DNA from: an uncultured Ulvibacter sp. | GTDB lineage: Bacteria > Bacteroidota > Bacteroidia > Flavobacteriales > Flavobacteriaceae | Assembly: GCA_938041335.1 (NCBI GenBank) | Contig: CALIAF010000026.1 | Location: 48,604-112,603, forward strand | Direction: 5' to 3' | Length of the DNA: 64,000 bases | In this document: positions 27,396-35,184 of the stretch, in pieces | How positions within the stretch are numbered: the stretch's first letter is position 1 | How the letters are laid out: each line of letters begins with the position of its first letter | Position numbers and translations under genes: made by a program | The notes under the pieces: model-generated | What the model saw: the letters and a program-made list of their open reading frames with translations, nothing else | The model's database searches: none | What the model was told of the DNA's origin: nothing

Positions 27396-28514
27396 ATGAA
27401 ACGTATCTCCTTTATTATCCTATTAATTGCAAGTTGCACGCTCTTTGATAGCTGTAAACTAGGTCGGTTTGCTTATTATAACTTCGCTAATATTACAGAC
27501 CATAAAATATTTCCGAGTAGCTATATTTCTGCCTCTAAAACACCTTTTGTTTTTCAAGCTGACAAAACTCCTTTTGTACAAGATTCTATAACTATAACAC
27601 AAGATGGTTTGCGCACCAAGCAAACCTTTGAAGACTATTTGATTTCCAACAAAACAGTTGCCTATGTTGTTATCCAAAATGACAGTATTAAATATGAACG
27701 ATACTTTAATACATACGAGGAGTCCTCTATTGTTAACTCTTTCTCTATGGCAAAATCCGTACTCTCTATATTAGTCGGAATAGCGATTGACGAGGGTAAG
27801 ATTAAATATATAAGCGACCCTGTTTCTCATTATCTACCAAAAATGAAAGATGAGCGGTTTAAAGAGGTAACTATAGAAAACCTGTTGAACATGACTTCAG
27901 GTGTTGCTTTTAATGAAAGTTATGTGAACCCTTTTGGGGATGCGGCAACATTCTATTACGGAACTAATCTTAGAAAAGCGGTGAACACTATGCAAGTAGA
28001 AGTAGAGCCAGGCACACGATTTAGGTATAGTAGTGGTGACAGCCAAGTATTAGGAATGGTTTTAGAGGCCGCTTTAAAAGAAACGACTATATCGCAATAT
28101 CTCGAAGAAAAAATATGGCTACCCTTGGGCATGGAATATGGTGCAACTTGGAGTCTAGACAGAAAGAAAAATGGAATGGAGAAGACATTCTGTTGTCTCA
28201 ATGCAAGAGCTAGAGACTTTGCTAAAATTGGTCGGCTATACTTAAATAAAGGAAACTGGAACGGCAAGCAAGTGGTGTCAAAAGAGTGGGTTGAGGGCTC
28301 AACAAAAATAGATAGTTCTGGAGGTAAAGCGTCATTTTACCAACACCAGTGGTGGATTAATCAAAAAGACAATTCTTTTGAAGCCGAAGGTATTTTAGGA
28401 CAACACATCTATGTTAACCCAGAAAAAAATGTGGTGATTGTGCGACTAGGGGAGAACGTTGGGAAAACCGGTTCTTGGACTTCTGTGGCACAGGGTATCG
28501 CCTCAAAGCTTTAA
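27396..28514 (+). CDS. Serine hydrolase of the beta-lactamase (class C/PBP4*) family, lipoprotein
   Basis: A 372-residue exported hydrolase, likely acylated at Cys14 or Cys20 of the N-terminus (LIASCTLFDSC). The active-site SxxK motif is SMAKS, the second motif YSS in FRYSSGDSQ, and the third-motif region is near GQHIYVNPEKN. Such proteins include esterases and D-aminopeptidases; beta-lactamase activity should not be assumed. Last of the three genes between the direct repeats. The preceding S41 gene suggests a shared role in peptide or cell-wall turnover. Confidence 0.85.
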   Translation: MKRISFIILLIASCTLFDSCKLGRFAYYNFANITDHKIFPSSYISASKTPFVFQADKTPFVQDSITITQDGLRTKQTFEDYLISNKTVAYVVIQNDSIKYERYFNTYEESSIVNSFSMAKSVLSILVGIAIDEGKIKYISDPVSHYLPKMKDERFKEVTIENLLNMTSGVAFNESYVNPFGDAATFYYGTNLRKAVNTMQVEVEPGTRFRYSSGDSQVLGMVLEAALKETTISQYLEEKIWLPLGMEYGATWSLDRKKNGMEKTFCCLNARARDFAKIGRLYLNKGNWNGKQVVSKEWVEGSTKIDSSGGKASFYQHQWWINQKDNSFEAEGILGQHIYVNPEKNVVIVRLGENVGKTGSWTSVAQGIASKL

Positions 28515-28552
28515 ATTAAAAAAGGAAACGTAACAAAAAGCCATGACAACCG

Positions 28553-28612
28553 ACTCATAAAATAGACACATTAAATGCTAGGCTCAAATAGCTTTAATTT
28601 GTATCTTCAAAA
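28553..28612 (+). repeat. Imperfect 60-bp direct repeat, right copy
   Basis: Second copy of 25071-25130, ending 29 nt before the SPFH gene start. The best-conserved part is the final 32 nt, containing ATAGCTTTAAT and TGTATCTTCA. Confidence 0.7.
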
Positions 28613-28641
28613 CGTTATTAACCAAAAAAACAAATCTGTCT

Positions 28642-29640
28642 ATGGGACCCGCTATTATTATTTTGATACCTATTGCTATTATTTTATTCTTCTTAATTAT
28701 TTCTATTTTCTTTACTGTAAAGCAGCAAACCGCCGCTATTATTGAAAACTTCGGAAAGTTTAGTAGTATCCGTAACTCTGGGCTGCAATTTAAAATTCCT
28801 GTAGTACAACGTATTGCGGGTAGAATTAATCTAAAAATACAACAACTAGATGTTATGGTTGAGACCAAAACAAAGGATGATGTTTTTGTAAAATTGAAAA
28901 TTTCTGTACAATTCCAAGTAGTAAAAACAAAGGTATATGATGCTTTTTACAAACTCGAAAACCCTCACGATCAGATTACTTCTTATGTATTTGATGTGGT
29001 ACGTGCAGAAGTGCCTAAAATGAAGCTAGATGATGTTTTTGAGCGTAAAGATGATGTGGCTATTGCAGTAAAGCAAGAACTAAACGAAGCGATGACAAAC
29101 TACGGGTATGACATTATAAAAACCCTAGTAACAGATATTGATCCAGATGTACAGGTAAAAGCAGCCATGAACCGTATTAACGCATCAGAACGTGAAAAGG
29201 TAGCGGCAGAGTATGAAGCAGAGGCAGAGCGTATTATGATTGTAGCAAAAGCGCGTGCAGAAGCAGAAAGCAAGCGCCTACAGGGACAGGGTATTGCAGA
29301 CCAGCGTCGTGAGATTGCAAGAGGATTAGAGGAGTCTGTAGATGTATTAAACAATGTGGGTATTAACTCTCAAGAAGCATCTGCATTAATTGTTGTGACG
29401 CAGCATTATGATACGCTACAATCAATTGGTGAAGCAACTAATACTAATTTAATTCTACTCCCTAATTCACCACAAGCCGGAAGTAATATGTTAAATGACA
29501 TGATTGCGTCTTTTGTAGCAAGTAATCAAATAGGCGAAGAAATGAAGTTGAGTAATGCAGCAAAAGGCATTACCCACAAGAAAAAGCAATCAAGAGCTAA
29601 GCCTACAACTCCAAAATCTGGAGACGATATCGCTTATTAA
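28642..29640 (+). CDS. SPFH/Band 7 domain protein (stomatin/slipin-like)
   Basis: A 332-residue membrane scaffold of the QmcA/stomatin type. One N-terminal helix (residues 2-26) is followed by the SPFH domain (about 27-190; IPVVQRIAGRINLKIQQLDV, VDVRAEVPKM-like VVRAEVPKMKLDDVF) and a long Glu/Ala-rich coiled coil (about 190-245). Such proteins form membrane microdomains and modulate proteases; here no NfeD gene is adjacent. It is monocistronic, ended by a strong terminator. Confidence 0.9.
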   Translation: MGPAIIILIPIAIILFFLIISIFFTVKQQTAAIIENFGKFSSIRNSGLQFKIPVVQRIAGRINLKIQQLDVMVETKTKDDVFVKLKISVQFQVVKTKVYDAFYKLENPHDQITSYVFDVVRAEVPKMKLDDVFERKDDVAIAVKQELNEAMTNYGYDIIKTLVTDIDPDVQVKAAMNRINASEREKVAAEYEAEAERIMIVAKARAEAESKRLQGQGIADQRREIARGLEESVDVLNNVGINSQEASALIVVTQHYDTLQSIGEATNTNLILLPNSPQAGSNMLNDMIASFVASNQIGEEMKLSNAAKGITHKKKQSRAKPTTPKSGDDIAY

Positions 29641-29659
29641 TATTTACCATATACCAAAG

Positions 29660-29698
29660 AAAAACCCCTCTAGTAAAGATTTACTAGAGGGGTTTTTT
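29660..29698. terminator. Bidirectional Rho-independent terminator
   Basis: Inverted repeat ACCCCTCTAGTAAA / TTTACTAGAGGGGT with a 2-nt loop, flanked by A5 and T6 tracts. It serves the SPFH gene (+) and the sulfatase-family gene (-). Confidence 0.93.
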
Positions 29699-29708
29699 AA
29701 TGCTCCTG

Positions 29709-31190
29709 TTATTGCCTTTTTATTGTAGCTATTTCACGTAAATACTCGTACACAATATTTGTTGTTAGTCGCTTGTTTCTTGCTTCGGAAATGTTCTTGG
29801 TTTGTTCTTCAAAGCGATCTTTAAAGCTGTCTGAAAACCACAACAGCATCGCGGGATTTGTTTGCTCCTTAGCTTCTCCTGCATGAAGAAACTGGCCGTT
29901 TTCACCTAAGGATTCTCCGTGGTCAGAAACATAAAACACAGCTGTTGGTGTCTCGTTTTTCTTTGCGCTTTCTATCACCTCGTTTAAAAAGTAATCTAAA
30001 TATAGAATCGTGTTGTCGTAAGAGTTAATCATCTCTTGCTTTGTTACAGAAGGAATATACTTTGAGGTAATTACGGGTGTATATTTCCTAAAATCTTCCC
30101 GATATCTGTTTTCATAATACCAGTGACTTCCCATCATGTGAAGTGTAATTAACTGGCTGTGGCTTGTTTTTAAAACACTATCTAAAACAGGTAACATTAC
30201 TTCGTCTAATTCCTTGTTAAAGCTGTATTCAGACTTGTACTTATCAACCAATAGCACATTTTTGTTTGTCTCTACAATTGATGCAAAAGAGGATTCTAGT
30301 GTTTGGTTTCCTATCCAAGTGGTTTCATATCCTGCTGCATTTGCCAATGAATAAATACTCGTGTAACTTTCCTTGTCCACGTCTAGTGTTTTGTCTGTTA
30401 CTATTTGTGGAAGGCTTGATGCGGTGTATGTGTTGCTTGTATACACTTTAGAAAAGGATATAACTTGTTGCTCTTCTAATAAAGGCGTGGTATTCCTGTC
30501 ATAGCCATTAATCCCTAGATGGTCTGCTCTTACGGTTTCACCTAAAATAAAAATGATGGTAAGACTGTCTGTTTGTTTTGTCACTTTTGGGAGCATTGTA
30601 TTTAGCCTAAATTTAGGAGCGCCATAGTAATCTTCTATACCATTAAACACATTATAAGGGAGCCTGCTTTTAAGCGTGTTTAAACGCTTCATTTCAGTAA
30701 TAAAAAATAATGCAATACAACCTATAGAAATAAGTGTAAAGAGTGCGACCCCTTTTCTGGATGACAATCTATTGTGCCATTTAATAAAGAATAGTAAAAC
30801 CAATATCGCAACGAATAGGAACCCGAGAAACGGCAGCGTAATTAAATCTATAGCAATGTCTGGGGCGGTTTCAAAAACAGCTTGAATCAATCCTGGAGTG
30901 ACAGAGATGTCTTGTGTATACGCAAAGAACGAGAAGCTACAGAAAAATAAAAATAACGCAGAAAAAGCAATTCGAAAGACCCACTTATACAACGTTAACA
31001 GATACATAAATCCAGCAACAGTAGTCTGCAGTAAAAAGAGATGGCCTAAATATACAAAAGTGTCTTTACCACCCTCTAGTGGGGTGTGATAATAAGACGC
31101 ACCGGTGATAAATAAAACCACCACGACATTTAATGCAATGTGAAAGCTAATGAGCCCTTTAATAGCATGTACAAAAGCCCGTATCTGCAT
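29709..31190 (-). CDS. Phosphoethanolamine transferase (EptA-like, sulfatase superfamily)
   Basis: A 493-residue inner-membrane enzyme with about five hydrophobic segments in the first 180 residues and a periplasmic alkaline-phosphatase-like domain. Key motifs: LGETVRADHLGINGYDRNTT, the SNTYTASSLP region where the nucleophile Thr is expected, and the metal-binding DHGESLGE near residue 440. The family transfers phosphoethanolamine to lipid A or other glycans and can alter sensitivity to cationic peptides. It begins one nucleotide after the glnS stop, so the two genes are probably co-transcribed. Confidence 0.87.
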   Translation of the reverse strand: MQIRAFVHAIKGLISFHIALNVVVVLFITGASYYHTPLEGGKDTFVYLGHLFLLQTTVAGFMYLLTLYKWVFRIAFSALFLFFCSFSFFAYTQDISVTPGLIQAVFETAPDIAIDLITLPFLGFLFVAILVLLFFIKWHNRLSSRKGVALFTLISIGCIALFFITEMKRLNTLKSRLPYNVFNGIEDYYGAPKFRLNTMLPKVTKQTDSLTIIFILGETVRADHLGINGYDRNTTPLLEEQQVISFSKVYTSNTYTASSLPQIVTDKTLDVDKESYTSIYSLANAAGYETTWIGNQTLESSFASIVETNKNVLLVDKYKSEYSFNKELDEVMLPVLDSVLKTSHSQLITLHMMGSHWYYENRYREDFRKYTPVITSKYIPSVTKQEMINSYDNTILYLDYFLNEVIESAKKNETPTAVFYVSDHGESLGENGQFLHAGEAKEQTNPAMLLWFSDSFKDRFEEQTKNISEARNKRLTTNIVYEYLREIATIKRQ

Positions 31191-31191
31191 C

Positions 31192-32871
31192 TTATTGATC
31201 TATTTTTGCCCAAGAATCGCGAAGACCAACGGTTTTATTAAACACTATTTTTTCTGGCGTTGAGTCTTTGTCCACTACAAAATAACCCAAACGTTGAAAC
31301 TGCATTTTTTCTTCTACCTTTCGTTCTTTAAGACTAGGTTCTGCATACCCTGTGATCACATCTAATGAGTTTGGATTCACAAACTCCATAAAATCTTTTT
31401 CCTTATCCGTGTCTGGAGACGCCACGGTAAATAAGCGGTCGTATACGCGCACTTCTATCTCTAAGGCGTCTTTTATAGAGACCCAGTGCAACGTTCCTTT
31501 AACCTTGCGCATAGAAGCTTCTGAGCCGCTTCCGCTAAGGCTGTCTGGATCATAGGTACAGTGTATCTCTGTTACTTCGCCATTTTCATCTTTGACGCAG
31601 CTTTCTGCCTTTATGATGTAGGCGTTTTTAAGACGCACTTCTTTCCCTAATTTTAGTCTAAAAAATTTCTTGTTTGCTTCTTCTCTAAAGTCTTCCTTCT
31701 CAATATAGATCTCTTTTGAGAAAGGCACTTTTGTCGAGCCCGCACTTTCATCAGCTTGATTATTCTCAGAATCTAACCATTCTGTTTTTCCTTCTGGGTA
31801 GTTCGTGATCACCACTTTTACCGGATCTAAGACCACCATCACTCGATCTGCCTTAGCATTAAGGTCTTCACGTATGCTAAATTCTAAACGAGAAACATCA
31901 ATTAAATTATCTCTTTTTCCTACCCCAATACCTTCTGCAAAGTTTCTAATAGCCGCTGCGGTATATCCTCTTCTTCTCAATCCAGAAATAGTAGGCATTC
32001 TAGGGTCGTCCCAGCCTTTTACCACACCCGCTTCTACTAGACGTGCTAGTTTACGTTTGCTCACCACGGTATGACTTAAGTTTCTTCTTGCAAACTCGCG
32101 TTGTTTAGGACGTAGTTTTTTAGGGTCATGAATTTGGTCCAAAAACCAATCGTATAATTCTCTATGTGGTTTAAATTCTAGTGTACAAAAAGAGTGAGAC
32201 ACTTGCTCTAAATAATCACTCTCCCCGTGCGTCCAGTCATACATTGGAAAGATTTTCCAATCTGTTCCTGTTCTATGGTGATGCTTGTGCAGCGTTCTAT
32301 ACATAACAGGATCACGCATTAACATGTTTGTTGATTCCATGTCTATTTTGGCCCTCAATACATGTGCGCCTTCTGGGGATTCTCCAGACTTCATTTGCTC
32401 AAACAGATCTAGGTTTTCTTCTACAGAGCGGTCTCTAAAAGGGCTATTGGTTCCTACTTCTGTGGGTGTTCCTTTTTGGGCTCTCATTTCTTCTGAAGTT
32501 TGAGAATCTACATAGGCTTTTCCTTCTTTTATTAATTGAACTGCCCAATCATATAACTCCTGAAAGTAATCACTAGCGTATAATTCGTTCTCCCATTTAT
32601 ACCCTAACCACGCTACATCTTGTTTGATCGCGTCTACAAAACGCTGCTCTTCTTTAGCTGGGTTTGTATCATCAAATCTAAGGTTTACAGGTGCGTCATA
32701 TTTCAACCCTAATCCAAAGTTAAGACAGATAGAAGAAGCATGCCCTATGTGTAAATACCCATTTGGCTCTGGCGGAAAACGAAAACACAACGCTTCTTTT
32801 TTGTGTGTTTCTTTTAAATCGTTTTCTATAATTTGCTCAATAAAATTGAGAGGTTCCTTTTCTTCGCTCAT
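31192..32871 (-). CDS. glnS: Glutamine--tRNA ligase
   Basis: Charges tRNA-Gln directly. The 559-residue class I synthetase has the HIGH motif as PPEPNGYLHIGH and the KMSKS motif as VVSKRKL, and the two C-terminal anticodon-binding barrels of GlnRS. The start is ATG 32871 (MSEEKEPLNF); the longer frame to 33024 runs into folB and across a promoter. Its presence suggests that this organism does not depend on the GatCAB route for Gln-tRNA. Confidence 0.96.
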   Translation of the reverse strand: MSEEKEPLNFIEQIIENDLKETHKKEALCFRFPPEPNGYLHIGHASSICLNFGLGLKYDAPVNLRFDDTNPAKEEQRFVDAIKQDVAWLGYKWENELYASDYFQELYDWAVQLIKEGKAYVDSQTSEEMRAQKGTPTEVGTNSPFRDRSVEENLDLFEQMKSGESPEGAHVLRAKIDMESTNMLMRDPVMYRTLHKHHHRTGTDWKIFPMYDWTHGESDYLEQVSHSFCTLEFKPHRELYDWFLDQIHDPKKLRPKQREFARRNLSHTVVSKRKLARLVEAGVVKGWDDPRMPTISGLRRRGYTAAAIRNFAEGIGVGKRDNLIDVSRLEFSIREDLNAKADRVMVVLDPVKVVITNYPEGKTEWLDSENNQADESAGSTKVPFSKEIYIEKEDFREEANKKFFRLKLGKEVRLKNAYIIKAESCVKDENGEVTEIHCTYDPDSLSGSGSEASMRKVKGTLHWVSIKDALEIEVRVYDRLFTVASPDTDKEKDFMEFVNPNSLDVITGYAEPSLKERKVEEKMQFQRLGYFVVDKDSTPEKIVFNKTVGLRDSWAKIDQ

Positions 32872-32971
32872 GATGCTTAAATTATTTCTGTTCTTTTCCC
32901 TTCGGAAATGTACCACACCTATTAAAAAGTGCTGATTATTAATCCTCCTTATTGTGTCTAACAAGAAAGCA

Positions 32972-32979
32972 CAAAGGTA
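32972..32979 (-). promoter_or_regulatory. -7 box of glnS
   Basis: TACCTTTG on the minus strand, 100 nt before the glnS ATG. It lies back-to-back with the folB box, 7 nt away. Confidence 0.5.
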
Positions 32980-32986
32980 AAAAAAG

Positions 32987-32994
32987 TATCTTTG
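32987..32994 (+). promoter_or_regulatory. -7 box of folB
   Basis: TATCTTTG, 15 nt before the folB ATG. The -33 element is not obvious. The divergent glnS box is 7 nt away, so the two promoters may exclude each other. Confidence 0.55.
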
Positions 32995-33009
32995 TGAAAA
33001 GGACATACA

Positions 33010-33369
33010 ATGCACAGCATTCATTTAAAAAATATACGCGTTTTTACAAACCACGGCTGCCTTACTGAAGAGGAGAAAATAGGTAGTGATTATATTGTAA
33101 ATCTAGTAATAGAAGCTGATCTATCTAGTGCAGCAAACAGCGATGATCTTAGTGATACGGTTGATTATGTTGCCTTAAATGATATTGTTGTTGAAGAGAT
33201 GAAAGTGCGGGCTAAACTTTTAGAACATGTAAGTCAGCGTATTATTGATCGTGTTTTAAATGAGCTATCCATGGTACAATATGTAGCGGTTTCTGTAGCA
33301 AAGGTAAATCCTCCTATAGGCGGTGATGTAGCAGAAGTCGTGGTGACTATGTCAGAAAGCAGAGAATAA
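33010..33369 (+). CDS. folB: Dihydroneopterin aldolase
   Basis: Folate pathway enzyme splitting 7,8-dihydroneopterin into 6-hydroxymethyl-dihydropterin and glycolaldehyde. The 119 residues match the family: an N-terminal IRVFTNHGCLTEEEKIGSD with the tetrahydrobiopterin-fold signature, TVDYVALNDIV, LLEHVSQRI, and VSVAKVNPPIGG. The start is ATG 33010, 15 nt after a -7 box. Monocistronic and divergent from glnS; a tRNA-Cys unit follows. Confidence 0.95.
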   Translation: MHSIHLKNIRVFTNHGCLTEEEKIGSDYIVNLVIEADLSSAANSDDLSDTVDYVALNDIVVEEMKVRAKLLEHVSQRIIDRVLNELSMVQYVAVSVAKVNPPIGGDVAEVVVTMSESRE

Positions 33370-33392
33370 GCTTTATTTCTATAGTTTTTTAG

Positions 33393-33424
33393 TTGCAATT
33401 TATGTTTTGAAAAGTTTATATTTG
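33393..33424 (+). promoter_or_regulatory. Promoter of tRNA-Cys
   Basis: TTG at 33393-33395, 21-nt spacer, TATATTTG at 33417-33424, a good match to the Bacteroidota consensus. The tRNA begins 50 nt downstream. Confidence 0.65.
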
Positions 33425-33450
33425 CGCTCTGCTATTTTAAATAGACAGAT

Positions 33451-33468
33451 ACCCTGCCTTCGCAGGAA
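33451..33468 (+). repeat. 18-nt stem-loop, 6 nt upstream of tRNA-Cys
   Basis: ACCCTGC-CTTC-GCAGGAA, with five central pairs (CCTGC/GCAGG) and a CTTC loop, preceded by AGAT. It ends exactly 6 nt before the first base of the mature tRNA and lies in the precursor leader. Confidence 0.75.
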
Positions 33469-33474
33469 TTTAAT

Positions 33475-33545
33475 GGCATCTTGGCCGAGTGGCTAGGCAG
33501 AGGTCTGCAAAACCTTCTACAGCGGTTCGAATCCGCTAGATGCCT
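33475..33545 (+). tRNA. tRNA-Cys (GCA)
   Basis: 71 nt including the discriminator T. Acceptor arms GGCATCT and AGATGCC, anticodon loop CTGCAAA with GCA at 33507-33509, and T-arm AGCGG-TTCGAAT-CCGCT. CCA is not encoded. A stem-loop of the dispersed family sits in the leader. Confidence 0.97.
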
Positions 33546-33551
33546 CAAAAG

Positions 33552-33580
33552 AACCTTCCGTGTAAACTGGAGGTTTTTTT
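33552..33580 (+). terminator. Terminator after tRNA-Cys
   Basis: Short hairpin AACCTTCC / GGAGGTT with a one-base bulge and a 9-nt loop, followed by seven T. Confidence 0.6.
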
Positions 33581-33591
33581 ATGTTTATATC

Positions 33592-34314
33592 TTACTGTGT
33601 TTTTTCTGTTTGGGGAATAGGAACTACTAGGGGCTGATCAAGTTGCTCTTGACTTGGTATTTTTTCAAGCTCTGCGTTAATGCGTTCTGGAAAAACTCCT
33701 TGAAGTAATAGAAACAACCCAAAACCTGCTATAGAGATACTCACCCATTGTTTGGTTTTATAACTAAAGCGTGGTGTCATTTTGTTCTTCAATTTTTTAG
33801 CCAATGTAATTTTGGCTAAATCTGTGAGTATAAAGGCAATCATTACGGTGATCAAAAAGTAAATCACCCCATACTTTCCTGTGGTTCTTGTGTTTGCAAT
33901 TATGATAATCCCAATCCAGCCCGCTAAAACACCAAAATTAATAAAGTTAAGAAAGAACCCTTTTAAGAATAGGCTCCCATAATTGCTTTTGGTTTCTACG
34001 GCGCGATGTTCGCGCATAATTTTGTAAACCGCTTTCTTATTTTTTATGTACGAAATTACTCCGTAGGCAATCAATACTGCACCTCCAAAAATGAGAAGTG
34101 CTGGATCATCTTTTACACGATCTAATAATTTTTCTGTACTAAAATAGGCGATAAGAATAAAGATTACATCTGCAAATATAGCCCCAGAATCAAAGACAAT
34201 TCCAGCTCTAAAGCCTTTATTAATACTTGTTTCAATAAGTGTAAAAAAGACAGGGCCGACCATAAAAGCCAGTATAAAACCTGAAATTATTGCACTACCA
34301 AAACCGTCAAACAT
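33592..34314 (-). CDS. LysE/RhtB family exporter
   Basis: A 240-residue inner-membrane protein with about six hydrophobic segments. It begins with the family's FILAFMVGPVFFTLIETSINKG signature near residue 12, where PVFFTLIE corresponds to the conserved Gly-Pro segment. Members export amino acids or related small molecules; the substrate cannot be predicted. The hydrophilic, Pro- and Gln-rich C-terminal tail is longer than usual. Its stop lies 12 nt from the tRNA-Cys terminator. Confidence 0.85.
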   Translation of the reverse strand: MFDGFGSAIISGFILAFMVGPVFFTLIETSINKGFRAGIVFDSGAIFADVIFILIAYFSTEKLLDRVKDDPALLIFGGAVLIAYGVISYIKNKKAVYKIMREHRAVETKSNYGSLFLKGFFLNFINFGVLAGWIGIIIIANTRTTGKYGVIYFLITVMIAFILTDLAKITLAKKLKNKMTPRFSYKTKQWVSISIAGFGLFLLLQGVFPERINAELEKIPSQEQLDQPLVVPIPQTEKTQ

Positions 34315-34369
34315 AGTCTTGTAAAAGTACAGAAATTTTGATTGCTTACCTTGTTTACAAAGGGATTGA

Positions 34370-35041
34370 TTAGTCTACAATATGAATACGACCGCCAGCA
34401 AAGCTTTTCTTCTTTACCTTAGAAGGGTTGCCATGCACATAAACATCACCTCCAGCTGTCACACGTATATCTGCTTTCTCTGAAGCATAAATCTGAGCTT
34501 CTCCAGCTGCGGTTACTGTAATTTTTGTGTCTTTCGTTTTGAGATCTTGTCCTTCAAAAATACCTCCAGAATTAATCTTTATTTCTTGAATTTTTGCAAG
34601 CCCTTTTACGTTTATAATCCCTCCAGAAACCGCCTTCATTTTAGCAAAATCTACTTGTATTGCAGCACGAATTTCTGCTCCTTCTTGAACTCTTATTTCT
34701 ATCTTGTCTTGTATAATTACTTCGTTTGCAGTAACCTTTGTTCCTTCATTTGCATCAATCACCGCTATGTTTTTTGCATACACTTCTACATAGGTGTCTT
34801 CTCCTCTAAAACGTTTATCCGTGTGCATTCTCACCTTTAATACACCGTCATCATTAATTATTTTAATATCATTTGCATTATCACCTCTCACAATCACTTT
34901 ATTCTCATCTGCCTGAATAAGACGAACAAAAACGAGGTCAAATACTTTAAGCTCATCAAAATCACCCACATCTTGAGTAATCTCTTGTGCCGAAATAGTA
35001 AAAGTAAAAACAACTGCTAGTAAAAGTAAAAATGATCTCAT
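34370..35041 (-). CDS. DUF2807 (head GIN domain) secreted protein
   Basis: A 223-residue exported protein with a signal peptide (MRSFLLLLAVVFTFTISAQ). The remainder consists of repeated short beta-strands with Gly/Asn turns (VRGDNANDIKIINDDGVLKV, GGIFEGQDLKTKDTKITVTAAG) typical of the putative auto-transporter adhesin head GIN domain, a right-handed beta-helix-like fold. Function unknown, probably periplasmic or at the outer membrane. Single gene between the LysE and rnr genes. Confidence 0.82.
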   Translation of the reverse strand: MRSFLLLLAVVFTFTISAQEITQDVGDFDELKVFDLVFVRLIQADENKVIVRGDNANDIKIINDDGVLKVRMHTDKRFRGEDTYVEVYAKNIAVIDANEGTKVTANEVIIQDKIEIRVQEGAEIRAAIQVDFAKMKAVSGGIINVKGLAKIQEIKINSGGIFEGQDLKTKDTKITVTAAGEAQIYASEKADIRVTAGGDVYVHGNPSKVKKKSFAGGRIHIVD

Positions 35042-35184
35042 GATTTATATGTTTTTATTAAAGAGGAGCTATTTATCAAATTGTTACAGTTTCAGAAGAA
35101 AAAAGATACAAGCCTTACACTTTTATTAAACAGTACTTTATTAGCAGTTCGAATGCGCTCAGCTTGACCTTGTGATTAAAGATA

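Noticed and set aside
32624..32935. A 103-codon plus-strand frame opposite glnS
   Set aside because: Shadow of glnS, with no start signal.
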